From assembly GCA_028023455.1 (NCBI GenBank), contig JAQFVV010006215.1, positions 7,363,230 to 7,427,229 of the forward strand: DNA of 64,000 nt, read 5' to 3'. Of this stretch, positions 48,322 to 60,563 are shown piece by piece (position 1 is the stretch's first letter; the number at the start of each line of letters is the position of its first letter). The stretch comes from Epiperipatus broadwayi (Eukaryota > Onychophora > Udeonychophora > Euonychophora > Peripatidae). Both the position numbers and the translations under genes were made by a program. The notes beneath the pieces are model-generated. The model had not been told where the DNA came from, did no database searches, and saw nothing but the letters and a program-made list of their open reading frames with translations.

Positions 48322-48504
48322 ACGAATGATTTACTGATTGGAATTCATAAGGTTGAGCAAGGAATTAATAGAATTGGGTCGCAATTTACCGTTTTTGAGC
48401 TCCCGATATATGCTGCACCAAACCGTGCAGGGTAAGACAAATGGTTTGTTGTTGGAGTTCATATAAAAATTCATATGATATTCGAAGATCCTGAAGTTGC
48501 ATAA
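48322..48504 (+). pseudogene. Unrecognised CpG-rich ORF with one in-frame stop, or exon with donor
   Basis: From a TAATAA at 48316-48321 the frame is open for 37 codons, including RIGSQFTVFELPIYAAPNRA, then meets a TAA (48433-48435) and stays open for 22 more codons (KWFVVGVHIKIHMIFEDPE) to a second TAA at 48502-48504. The first stop coincides with GCAGG/GTAAGA, a good splice donor (junction 48431/48432), so the first half could equally be a real exon. CpG and GC are far above the local background. It matches no family I know. Alternatives: host exon, decayed processed gene or viral-like relic. Start and left splice site are unknown. Confidence 0.35.
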
Positions 48505-49973
48505 TTATGACGCGATCCAGAATTTTTAAACTTTAGATTCTGTCATTCTCCACTGTGCAAATTCTGAAATAAAAAACCAGAAGGGAATTTCTATATGAAA
48601 GAACAGCATAATTAGCAAAATCTTTAGTTTACCTGCATTTCTTTTTAATTAGCAATAACAATTATTTCGAGTTAAAGGGAATTCTAGTTGAATCCTCTGA
48701 ATGACATTTCTTCATAATGATATATTATCTGTTTGTTTCACCTGACTTATGATTGTTGAATTAAAAGAGATCTCCATTCCATTGCTGGCCAGCCATTGTC
48801 TCAAAATATGATTAAACCAAGAATTTCAGTCTGGATATTTACCAAGAACCAATCTGATCAAATATCTATTTGTTTATTTATTTTTTGCTGAGCATAGTAT
48901 TCTGAATAGTACTGCAGATCAAAAGCAGCAATATTTTTTCTATTTTTTGTTTTTGTTTTGATAGAGTTCTTTTTTTAGAGTCATGAGAAATACTATAGCT
49001 TGAATACATCCAATGTTTATTTTAAATATATCTCATATTTAAATATCTTTTCTAGGAGTTTATTGCAATTCTGCCTGGTATCATTCCCCAACTATTCCCT
49101 TGATGGTTTAAATTTTTCTCAATCATATTATGAGTATGTTTGCTAGATTATTTGTTATTTCTGAGTTTATCAAGGAAGGGGAAACTTTTATTTAATATAA
49201 ATCCACTTAAGACATAAACACATTATAATCAAAAATAATTATATTTTACTATTAAAACAACTTTTGATATATATATCAGTGATGAACATGACTTTTTTTA
49301 GGAACGGAACTATACTACGTAATCTTTTTTTTTTATGTTTTTATTTTATTTGCCACAACAATTTTTACATAATAGCTAATATATACATATTATATACATT
49401 TAGAAAAATCTGGAATTCTCTCATCTGTAAATCAGACTGTTACTAGTTTAAGTATAGAGAATCCATTATCAAGATATTTTTATTTTCTAAATGCTTTTAA
49501 CATTCTTAAATTTTAACTATTAATTACATTTTAGCATTATTTGAACTTCTTATAATCAACAAATAATGCAAATAATGCAATGGTCAAACTCATTATTTGC
49601 CTTATATAAAAACAGTTCAACTGTTGGTAAAAAAATTGAAAGGTAACAAAAATTCCATAAAAAAAATAATGAGTTTGAATAGTTTCTTCTTTTTTTTTTG
49701 TTTAACAAAATAGTTTAGAGTATTTTTTTTTTTACATTTGGCAAAATAATTTATATACGCTAATGTACTTATTGTTCTTACTACACTATTGTATGTGCAA
49801 CTAGTTGGATTGATTTTATGAGGTTGAATATGTATATATTTTGGTAAATTTTTAAATTTGAATTTTAGTTAAAGTTTTTGAACTTTTTAGTGAATTCTTC
49901 TGCAGAAGCACTCATTCCGTTCAATACATGAAGTCTTCATCCCTCATACATAAATATATTGTAAGAAAACATA
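48505..49973. other. AT-rich DNA, nothing recognised
   Basis: A 60-codon T-rich frame at 49264-49446 looks like chance. No element was seen. Confidence 0.45.
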
Positions 49974-50110
49974 TGAATGTCTGAAAGTTTCAGATTTTAG
50001 ATAAAGTGCTGGGCTTGACTTGGTATTTTAAATCTAATGCTTGAATATCCTAATACCTCACTTATGAAAGCCAGAACTAGAAACTAGTCTGAGGATAGGG
50101 ATGTTCTGTA
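49974..50110 (+). repeat. Degenerate relative of the 47.5-48.3 kb fold-back
   Basis: TGTCTGAAAGTTTCAGATTTT, GATAAAGTGCTGGGCTTG and TTGGTATTTTAAATCTAATG follow the same order as the right arm at about 48113-48205, with deletions and substitutions. It shows the family exists outside the palindrome. Confidence 0.75.
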
Positions 50111-52430
50111 AAGGATGTTAAAAGCTATTGGCATGCTCGTTATAATACATATATATATATATGTTTAATTTCCTGTGTTTTTTTATTTGTCTGGTAAAAT
50201 CTTGTATCGTGATCTCTTTACCCACTTATAATTTTCAATTTAGTTGAAATTTTACATACATATACATTCCTGATGACAATATATTTTTTTAGAGTTCATA
50301 AGCAGTTTTAGCAAAAAAAAAAAATTAGTGGAAAATTTAAATTTTTAATTTTATATAGGTTTCAGTACTTTTTATAGTACTGCCATCTAAAGATATTAAA
50401 TTGTATCTAAAACTTTCTTTATTCCTAATTTCTGGAACTATATAAAATTAAAAGATAGAAAAAAAAATAAAGAAGTGCTTTTATTCACATAAAAGCACTA
50501 AAAAATAATTTTCTATAGGTTTCAAAAATAAAAACATGGAACAATTATGTTTAGAAATTCATAAGTTCAGATTCTTGAAGAGTCATTTAAATAAGCTTAC
50601 AGTCAAGGCCCACTTCTTTGTATCAATGCCAATTAGATCCAATGATACAAGAAGATGGATATTAGCTGGAAGTTTATATAAACGATTCTTTGGGAGTCTG
50701 ATTTGTGACTTTCTAAACATGATCAACCACACTTTTATTTATGAAAACTAAAGAAAAAATATTTTTTACTTTTTAATACATTTACATAAATAAAAGCATA
50801 TCTTAATTAATTTATTTTTTGTTGTTATTTTAAATGACAATCATTTCTATTAACTATTTCTCTAATCATTCTTTGAAAACATAATTTGAGGAAAAAATGT
50901 ATTAGAAATACAATTCAATTTATTATTTGGGAAGATAATTCAATTTATTGTTTGGGAAGGTATTTGAAAACATTGTCCTGAAATTTCTTTTTAAGTCAAG
51001 AATCCTGTAGAATCTGGCCAAAAGATCTACTTATATGATTTTAAAAAAAAATCTAAATATCATTTAAAATCTAAATATTTTAATTTCAACTGCATAAAGT
51101 TATCAAAGTTACATTCTCTTTGAAGTATTTTTTTATTATCTGCAAAAAATAAAAATGTCATGTGACTTATGGAAAGTTTATTTTATGTAAAATATTTTAA
51201 CTTGAGCTGAGATCAGTGATCAATAAATGAGTTCACATTTATTTTTGACAGATGTGTACTAACATCTATTATATTTATGTCATAATATGAAATCTTTTGA
51301 AACATACTAGAATTAATTAAAAAATTAACTAAAAACATTCAACTATTTATGCTTTTCGTCTTATAATAAACAGTATAATTTATACCTTTTTGAATCAATT
51401 TTCTGAGTTTAGAAATATTCAAAGTATTTTATAAATTAATTATAAGTTTTCAACAATTATATTAACAAGATTTGTAATTAGAGTTGTTAAATTTTCAAGC
51501 TAATGATATGCAGGTATTTTAAGATAAGTTTGAAATGAAGCCAGTAGTAAACTTTTCTTAACCTACAAGGCATTTTAGTCATTGAGGAAATTAATATAGG
51601 CAATGGTTACCTCTTTATTAGTTGTATTTTATATTAAAGTTATTATCATATATCTTAATACTATTAAATATGAATTTATAAATCTTAAATTTTTTTGACA
51701 GTATTATAACAAATAATGCACTATATGTTTTGTGGGGGCGGGGGAGATGAGAGAAATGTTTTATGCTTGAATTGATTTATTAAATTAATCCTAATATAAT
51801 CTGATTACAATATTGCACAAATAAAACTTTTGATACAGATTAAGCTGTATATTTAGGCTGGTAATTTGAAAATAGATTCAGTATATGTATAGATATGTTA
51901 GATGAAAGCGTATTATTTTAAGAAAATATGAAATAAAAATGTATATTATTATCAGTTGCTCGGGGATCATATGACTTTTTGAGCACTAAAATGACAGGCT
52001 GAAAGTTATTTGTCTTTTGAGCAAACTAAATTTGTTTTTTTTACTGGTAATGATTTTATGAACTTATAGCTTTGAGTTTACCAATCTATCTCTGTACTAA
52101 ACTGCACAGAGCTTAAAAAACTGATATGATAAGTAAAATTATGAATAAATATGTGGTTATATTTATGCAAATATCTGTTTAATGCAATAACTAGTTTTGC
52201 AATAATTTGTTAAAATACACATAACTTTAATTAATATTAAGTAATAATATAGAATAAAAGTATTTATATGAAATAGAAATACTTTGCATATTGGGATTAG
52301 TGTTTCATTAAATATGTTTGTCTTTTTATTTTTTTGTATGTAGTATAATTTTTTTGTATTGTAATGGGATGGGGTATTTAAGAAAGAAAAATGTTTTACT
52401 GGGTGATGGAAAATCATCATCACTCCCAAG
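50111..52430. other. AT-rich DNA, nothing recognised
   Basis: The 71-codon frame at 50536-50751 has mixed composition but no motif and no splice context. A short G-rich tract lies at 51734-51747. Confidence 0.45.
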
Positions 52431-54720
52431 TCAACAATCTTTCAAATAAAATGATTTAATATAAAATTTACAAGAACTATAATATTTAAGGGGAGCATGA
52501 GATCAAGTGATCTCTGAGAGATCATTGAGAGATCAGCCAGTCACTCCATTCCTTAAAGTAATTAAAATAACTCTACATCAATCCTATATCAGCCAGCATT
52601 ATCAAAAAGTAAATATCAGTAATTATGATTAATACTCAAAATAACATTCATCATCATGAATGATCCACAATAAAATATAATAAAATCAACAGTCCATCTT
52701 CTGGCTGGATTTGAACAATAAAAAATATAAATCAACAGTCAACCCTGTGACTGGGTCAGAAATGGGTCTTCTGTAGACCAGGCTAACTATTGAGCCTTTG
52801 TCACCTTGGGCAATTATTTAAACATAACTTGGACACACCAGCTTAGTTCCCATCCATTAGAATACACAATAATCAGAAATCAAAACAATAATGCTGGGAA
52901 ATAAAAACATGCTGATCATCATCAATGCTCTGGCCACTTGCATTGTCCAACTACAAACTTAACTCCTAATAAGGCTGAACTAAATAAATGATAGTGCATG
53001 GGCTTTAAAGAATACAATCCTATGCACCAACCAGGACGGTGATTGATCATCTCTGGATGCCCAAAAGCACCAAATACACATCCCTATGTACATATTCATC
53101 CTCTGCACAAATCTATCTCAGAGAACCCAAGCTCTATTATTGTATGTGACCAAGAGATGATGCAAAACAATTTAACAATTAAATACATGTTTATTATTAA
53201 CAAAAAAAAAAAGATATTTAAGGTCTGATTTTGAATAATATACAAAATTTCAAATAATCACATTGCGATTTACATAATTGCTATTCAAAATTAAAATTGT
53301 TACATTGATTTACATATATGTGTGCACAGATGCACAATTTCTAATATACAATTAATATATTCAATTGATATTCAATAATTACAAAAAATGACTAAATTTT
53401 ACATATATGCCCTTATTTTAATTTGTTACAATAATATATTTTTCTAATTAATTACATTTGGAAAACACATAAATTTCACACATATACCTGTTTACAAACA
53501 AAATATAGATATAATTTAATTATTTATCAATTTATAAGTTCTTTTTTTCGTCAGGTATTTGTTGATTAATTATCAATGTTTTTAAATTTAAATTATAGAA
53601 ATCATAGATTCTTTACTTTTTTTTTTAATTTTTTTAAATCCAGACAGAATTATTTGTTTGTTGGCTTCACTTTTAAAATGCCTCTCTTCTTGATTAGACA
53701 ATGCTGATGAAATAGGCAAGGTGAGATAGAAAAAGTGAATATGTGAACTGCAGCTTCCCATGCCATGATAGATAGACATTCAAGCATGGACAATCAAAAC
53801 ACAAGGCCCCAAGACATCATGAGAAAATACCTCATTTTTAAGCACTGCAGTTTCTAAGTACCTAGACAGATCATCCACAAGGAGTAGTATCCAACAAAAA
53901 AATATCAGGCATTGAGCCAGCCCTGCTCATCTCTTATGAGTCTTAGGGGCTTTAGATGAGGTCTATTCATGAGACCAAGGCCTATTCATGAGGCCTACAT
54001 ATACACCACTGGACTACTCTGGGAGCTCAACATCTAGGTCTAGACAGTGTTGAGCCTACTCTTCAGAGCATCATGAACACACTGCATCCAGGCAGCCCTG
54101 CTCAACTGTACACACACCATAAACATGAAAAGTATAAATTCATGCATCACTTCTAAAATGTCATTTTACTAAAGAAATTATTTGAAATTTCATTATTATA
54201 TATAACTCTACTCACCACAGCTGTATATATGTTTATCTGTGCTTGTCTGCATTTAGATACATCAGTACATATGTAATTATTTATTCAGCAAGCTGGTTCT
54301 TTTGGTCCATTAGAAAAATATAATCCAGGTTTGTTGTCATCTTCAGGTAAAAGTATGCAATTCATGTAAAATCTTGGTCTATAGTTGGTCTCTTCTGTCT
54401 AGTATTGTTCCAGGCAAGCAGCTGTCTTGGTTTGATAGATTTCAGGCCAGAAACTGTCCTCTCCACATTTAAGGCTATGAATTTCAGCATAAAAAAGTGG
54501 GTCATTTTCTCCATGTGAATTCAAACTCTTGCTAAGCAAAACAGTCTACTATCTTGCCTTCAGCTACATCAGTTTATGGTAGCTATTCTGCAAATTCTAT
54601 GGTCAGCTAAAACCAACTGCTGCACTTCATCAATGCAACAAAATATTGTAACCAACTTTTCAGCTGACCTGTTCTTACAAAACTTATTATCCAGACGGCA
54701 GCTGATATTTTTATCAGCTC
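52430..54720. other. Patches of GC-richer, repeat-like but unclassified DNA
   Basis: Segments at 52490-53180, 53740-54120 and 54290-54700 are less AT-rich than their flanks and carry short internal echoes (GATCAAGTGATCTC / GAGAGATCA; TATTCATGAGACCAAGGCC / TATTCATGAGGCC). No coding frame or known termini were seen. Probably old transposon fragments. Confidence 0.35.
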
Positions 54721-55294
54721 TTTTATAAAATCATCTGAGATGATAATAACACCTTTCTTGAAAACAGAGTTTTATTTTTATTACTCTAATCTCTTGTAAT
54801 CTATATACATGTTTTTACTTAGGGGATTTCTAATAGATAGAAATTTTGTTTAATTAATTTAAAAAATTTCAAAAATAAGTATGGTGTTTTTAAATTTCAA
54901 AATCAGAATAATAATAATTCAATATTTATATTTATTCAGACCTTTTTTAAAATATTAATTTCATAATGAAATTTTATTTTAAACCCAGAGTTATTTAACC
55001 CTTTACTTATTATTATTTTATTTTAGGAAATATAGAAAAATATCTACAAAAATTTATTCTGTGTTTATTTCTACTTTTCCTTTATTTTACATATATATGT
55101 GCACATACTCTATATTAGTGTGTGTTATGTAACCCAACTGGTTACAGTATATATATATATTCTAAAATAAAACCAATTACTCAAGACTTTAATTATAGGT
55201 TTATAAATATAGATGATAACAATCAACCCTTAAGCTATTAAAAATCTCAATTCTATAGTCAAGGCAACCTTCTTTAACAATATATATATATATA
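54721..55294. other. AT-rich DNA, nothing recognised
   Basis: TA microsatellites near 55150 and 55280-55294; the latter is the target of the adjoining transposon. Confidence 0.5.
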
Positions 55295-56488
55295 CACCTG
55301 AGTCTCTTTTTATGCGGACTTATTTAACATGATTTTGAAGTTACGCGATTCGTGTTTCACCGAAAGTCAACCTCCGATAATGCGCTATTACTTTAAATAA
55401 TAAATTCCGCATATTGAAAGTAATAGCACATTATTGGAATTCTACTTTCATCTTAGTAATTTCAATATTTTGAGTGCTTTATAATAATAAGATTTTATGC
55501 AATAATGAAATTAAAGTCATGATTTCCACATTTTATGTTACACACATTAAATTTTACAAGATTATAATATAAATTTGTTCAAACATAGTGCGTGTTAATT
55601 TGCATTTTAAATCACATTCTGTTTTTGCTTTTTAAAAAAGAACGTAATCAATTATTAATCATTTAGTGTCACAAGTTTATTTTTAAAAGGTCAGTAATAG
55701 CAGTGGGCACAATTAAAAATTAAAATATGATTTTTAATTGTAATTAACAATTTAAAAATTACTAATGGGCGACTTGAAATTAATGTGATGTAAAATGAAA
55801 TTTGATTTTTAAACGGAATTGAAAATTAAAGACAAAAATAAGAATTTAATTTTTAGTTGTTAGTTTTAATTAAATTTTTCCCAGCAGTGGTGAATAAATG
55901 TCTTTTTATTATCATAAGTCTAAGTTCATAAACAATTAATAAAATCATCATCGTTGTTGTCAACAGAAAACCATTAACACAATATGAGAGTGAACTTGGC
56001 ACTAGTTGTATTTCCTCTTGTGAGAATAATTGCTGAGATATTTTTGACTTCATTTAAGGAGAAGCCAAATACATCACATCACATCACATGAGAATCTGAT
56101 TTTTTACTAGTTTGCAAGCGAACATGTTTTTGGGTAAATAGCGATAATAATTAAAAGGTGTATAAAAAAATGTAAATTACTGTACTGTAAATTATGCATA
56201 AAAATATATTATTTTGAATAAAATTAAATATTATAGTTAAAAAAAGTTTGTCTTGTATCAATTTTTTTTAAATTTGAAATTTTTTATTAGTCATATTTTA
56301 TTTCCTTATTTTTTTTTTTGCGTGAATTTTAAAGTAATTTTACGTTGGTGCTTTGCTTTTACGCGAATTTTGAAAAATCACAGATCGCATCCCCCCTTTT
56401 TCAATGTAAATTACGTCTATTTTTGCATGATTTCGTTTGCGCGTGTTTTCTGAGGAACCTATCTATCGTGTAAAACGAGACCCAGGTG
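55295..56488. mobile_element. pogo/Tigger-like nonautonomous transposon
   Basis: 1194 bp with inverted termini CACCTGAGTCTC and GAGACCCAGGTG, flanked directly by TA on both sides, in line with Tc1/mariner-pogo insertion. Subterminal DNA is rich in TTTTACGCG-like words (GAAGTTACGCGATTCG at the left, GCTTTTACGCGAATTT at the right), the style seen in Tigger elements. No transposase frame of useful length remains; the frames at 55853-56053 and 56253-56453 have no DDE or helix-turn-helix motif I can see. An internal (CATCA)n stretch lies near 56072. Confidence 0.75.
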
Positions 56489-58007
56489 TATATATATTAA
56501 GTAATATAAGTATAATAAACAAAATTCATTAGAAGAATTATACAAAATTAAAAATACTTGTATAAAATTAAAGAATATTTTCCTTTGCTATAGCTAGCAT
56601 ATGGTGTTTTCTGCCATTTTGAATAGCAATACATTAAAATTTAAAGCTGTAAAATTATTATTGTGTGAGTTTAATGAATTTTGAATTTTAACATATTGCT
56701 ACTCAAGATGGTGGAAAATACCATAAGCTGGTTATAGCAAAGGAAATTATTCTTTAATTTTATATAGACATTTTTAATTTTTTAGAATTCTTCTAGTGGA
56801 TTTTGTTTATATTTATAAATTGTTACAATAAAAATGTAATGCTAAACTCTTATTTAATAGCCCCACAGATTTGGATGCCATTTGTAACAGAATGAAAATG
56901 TGGGCCATGAAAGAATGATCCTAGTTTATTTATGCTCCACAAATTGTGACACCATTTGTAACAGAATAAAAATATGGGTCATATTATATCTTTAATCATA
57001 GCCTAATTATTGATCACCATTTGTGACAGAATAAAATATAAACCAAGAAAGAACAATCCTAATTTAATAATGCCTGTGAATTGTAGCATCATTTATAACA
57101 GAATGAAATTAATAAACTAAACTAAAGTGAATATCAATCAATGAATAACAATCTAACACTTAATTCAATAAAACAATGATAATAATCTCTGTTGTAACCT
57201 TATAAATCTCAAACATCATTTAGAACAGATAGGAAACAAAAAAAAAAATCATTGTTTCAAGCCATCCTAAAATACAAGCTTATTTGCATTAGATTAAAGA
57301 TAAAGTAATAAAACCAAATATCATTATCTTATAAACAATGATCTATGTCTATTACATAAATCTAGTATAATAGAATAAAAATAATGACACAGAATTAGAC
57401 AAATAAACCTTAATATTTCTTATGAATCAAAACACTGTTTATAATAATACAAATTTATACTAAAAGTTAAATGTTATTTATATTTATACTTAAATGAAAT
57501 GATTCACTGATGGCTGAGATAATAATTTAATATGCCCTACAAATCTAAAATATCAATAATATCTAAATAAATATATGACTCACTAATTGATTTTTAAATA
57601 TAATTAAATAATAAAAAAAATAATAGTAACTCAGCCATGCTGCTCTATTAATACCAATATGCTCTTATTAATTAAGTCAATTATAATATTAAATATTTAA
57701 TAATAGTATGAAATCTATTAAACTAACATATCTCTCTACTTTCACCACTTTATAATAAGATAAAATCAAATCATCCTATTAGATAACATTAAAATTTATA
57801 ATATCTAATCACATCAATATATAAAATACATGATAGATTCCTATTTGATGCTTATTCAAATGCTATGGATAAATCATATCCAAATATAAGATGTGATATG
57901 TTGGACTATTTCCATCACTTATGAGTGAATGTTGAATGTATAGAAAATTTTAAACTTTATTTAAACTTTCCAAATACAAACAACTTGTTATTAATAACAC
58001 ACAAATA

Positions 58008-58068
58008 GACAATACAGGTTAGTAATTACATATTGTTTCGAGTAGTATTATTCTCCACTCTTCTTCAG
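58008..58068 (-). ncRNA. Hammerhead ribozyme-like motif, stem I defective
   Basis: On the minus strand: CTGAAGA (58068-58062), a 6-bp stem II (GAGTGG 58060-58055 with CTACTC 58045-58040), GAAA (58039-58036), a stem III with A-U closing pair plus five pairs (CAATA 58035-58031 with TATTG 58014-58010) and then U-C (58009-58008), the expected cleavage triplet GUC. This is the full catalytic core in the type I order. Stem I is not paired next to the cleavage site; only a displaced ACAC/GTGT match exists, so activity is doubtful. CUGANGA allows A at the variable place. Confidence 0.55.
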
Positions 58069-58103
58069 GTGTTGCTGGCCTATATGCACAGTGACAATAT
58101 TCG

Positions 58104-58190
58104 CTTAGAAGTTGAACTCGCACCTTTAAATTCTTGAATATTGAATTTAAGGCAAACGCTCTACCAACTGAGCTATTCTGTCAAAGGCAA
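58104..58190 (-). other. tRNA-derived (SINE-head) sequence
   Basis: The minus strand reads TAGCTCAGTTGGTAGAGC (A box at 58175-58164), a canonical tRNA D-arm, then after an enlarged middle a weakened B box GAGTTCAACTT (58119-58109). The acceptor stem does not close (GACAGAA has no partner), and the anticodon region is expanded, so this is not a tRNA gene but a tRNA-derived RNA polymerase III promoter as in SINEs. Confidence 0.75.
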
Positions 58191-59099
58191 CATATAATAG
58201 AAATTTGATATATTTATATATGAGGGTTGGTTCAAATCCTCCTGAATCCTCCAATTTTTTTTCCTAATTATTATTATTATTTTTATTTTTTCCTAAGAGC
58301 AAGATTAATTAGAGGTTTTCATACACATTGTATACTCGAAACATTGTTTAATTACTAACCTGTATTGTCTATTTGTGTGTTATTACTAACAAGTTGTTTG
58401 TATTTGGAAAGTTTAAATAAAGTTTAAAATTTTCTATACATTCAACATTCACTCATAAATGATGGAAATAGTCACATATCTTATCTTATAATATACCATC
58501 ATTACAAACCTTCAGACATATCCAATTACTTTTCAGTTTAATAAAACTAAGTTAAAAATTTAGACTATAATTGTTAAATCATATGAAAGATTATTAGTGT
58601 TTATTACAATCAAATATTAATATTAAAATTTAATATCTAAACTGAATATACGATTTGCATCAACAAATTTTAAATATAATTAAAGCAAATCACTCTAATT
58701 TGTAACAGAGTAGAATTTATTATTATTTCCAACTCTCTATAATTGAATAAGATTATGATCAATATGCAAATATTTAATTGCAATTAGTTACTCATTTTCA
58801 ATAATTATCAAATTTTTATCAATCATTGAATCAATTCAGATTATAATATCTATCTTAATATAATTGTTACTTGTAACTAATAATATTATTCCAACAAGCT
58901 TCTAATTATTTATTAAACATTTAAGAATATCAAATCAGTTAATTTATTACTAAATAAAAATCTATACCCTGGTCAAATGATAAACATTAAATTTAATACA
59001 AAGAAAATGATACGTAATTATACTATCTTACCCATCCTATAGTTTGACTTCTGAACTATTTTGTAACTATTTCTAATGAATTATGTGGTATAATCAATT

Positions 59100-60248
59100 C
59101 ATGAATAATATCCTATCCAAGTACCAGTAACCAAAAATTTCTAGAAAATTAAAAAGAATTTGTTCAGAAAAATTTAATATAAGCTTTCATTTTTCCCAAC
59201 TTTAAATAACTTACTGAACAATTTGAACCATAAATTGTCTACTAGATCAGCTCATTAAATAGTTTACAAAATCTCTTGTACTCAAGCCAATTACCTATAT
59301 GCCTATTGTGTTGAATCAAAAAGCCAATCTATCTACAAGATTGCCCCAGCATAACTTTATAATAGAGCTATAGGAAGTATTTCTCAATTTTCATAGAACA
59401 GAGCAATACCCTGATCATAAATTTGATTTATTTAAAGCAAAAATTGTTTGTACTGAGAGGGAGAATAAAAAGAGAAAATTTAAAGAGGCTTGAACTATAG
59501 CCAAATTTCAATTTGCGATAAATAAAACGATAACAGCATCCTATCTTGAAGAAATGAGCACTAAGAAAATTTCAAATAAAATGTACATATCTACACATTA
59601 AATACCACTAATAATAGTAATGTAATATACCTATGATTGTGACACACATTGTACTGAAAACATGCTCAGCATGAATAAAGCCAATTTTCAAAATAACACA
59701 TCTACCTTTTCTTTATAAATGTTTGAACATTTAAAATTACAACTGTTTTTGTAATTTATATTCATTTTGTGAATTCTTTCATTGTAAATCATGGGTATGA
59801 TTATGTTGATTTTTGTTTTTTGTACATGATATTAGTGATATTTTACAAAAATCTAGAAAAATTGTCAATCTCTGGATGTCAATGTAAACTGAATCAGATG
59901 GTATAAGAAACTTTGAAATCATTCATTAAAAGTATTGAAAAATAATTAATCTATGTTTAGTATGAGAATTATGCAAATCTTTGCTTATATTGGATTTTCT
60001 TAAATACAATCAAAATAATTTGTATATAAATTTATTGAGAACATTCAAATCTTCACTACTTTAAAATTTTTAAATAATAAAATGATTTATATTTAACTGT
60101 AAGTAAGAAAAATCTATGGCATGTGAAAATAAATTTTTGAATTTGTGGCCCTCTTACTCACATAGACTTGGTGATTTATTAGTTTTTCCATAATTGAGGT
60201 AATTTGGAGGCATGTTGCTATTGCTTTCCATTAACACATCAGGTACCT
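59100..60248. other. AT-rich DNA, nothing recognised
   Basis: No reading frame, repeat or element was recognised. Confidence 0.5.
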
Positions 60249-60563
60249 GTTTGGAGACCATACTGCCGCCATCAGATGGTGCTGCCACACCATCAACAAC
60301 TGGCCTGAAAATGGCAAGTGATATATCTCTTGATCGAATTTTCATGGTTTTTTTGTTTTATTATTTGAATTTTTTAGCATTTTTTTGTATTTTTTTTTAT
60401 AATTTGTAGTTTTTGATGTATTTGCTGTACATATTTTGCCTTAGGCATTTTTATTTGTCAATTTTCAGACATTTTCGTAAAAAAAAAATATCACTTGCCA
60501 TTTTCAGGCCGGTTGTTGATGGTGTGGCAGCGCCATCTGATGGCAGCAGTACAGTCTCCAAAC
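60249..60563. mobile_element. 315-bp fold-back element
   Basis: Left arm 60249-60324 begins GTTTGGAGACCATACTGCCG; right arm 60488-60563 ends AGCAGTACAGTCTCCAAAC. The 76-bp arms share ATCAGATGG, TGCCACACCATCAACAAC and GGCCTGAAAATGGCAAGTGATAT with few mismatches. The 163-bp spacer is T-rich. The two short frames that cross the arms translate the same sequence (SLAIFRPVVDGVAAPSDG) and are not genes. Confidence 0.85.

Larger units (their letters stand above)
57895..58490 (-). mobile_element. Inverted-repeat element carrying tRNA-like promoter and hammerhead-like motif
   Basis: Arms of about 160 bp (57895 to about 58055; about 58325-58490) are inverted copies, for example ACAATACAGGTTAGTAATTA against TAATTACTAACCTGTATTGT. 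Between them, on the minus strand, lie a tRNA-like segment (58104-58190) and a hammerhead-ribozyme-like core. This could be a SINE that duplicated and inverted its tail, or a Penelope-like terminal repeat pair, since Penelope-like elements are known to carry hammerhead motifs. There is no coding frame. Confidence 0.75.
56840..59100. repeat. Degenerate satellite-like array, interrupted
   Basis: The word CATTTGTAACAGAAT or a close form recurs near 56879, 56952, 57020 and 57088, then in weaker form near 57210, 57340, 57430 and 58700, each followed by AAAA-rich DNA and often preceded by a CACAGATTTG/CCTGTGAATTG-like word. The spacing is about 70 bp at first and grows irregular. No unit is open-reading. 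The array is split by the inverted-repeat element at 57895-58490. Confidence 0.6.

Noticed and set aside
58320-58375. A second hammerhead motif in the right arm (plus strand, CTCGAAACATTG...TATTGTC)
   Set aside because: GAAA and the UC site are present but no CTGANGA or stem II lies upstream, and stem III is mismatched.
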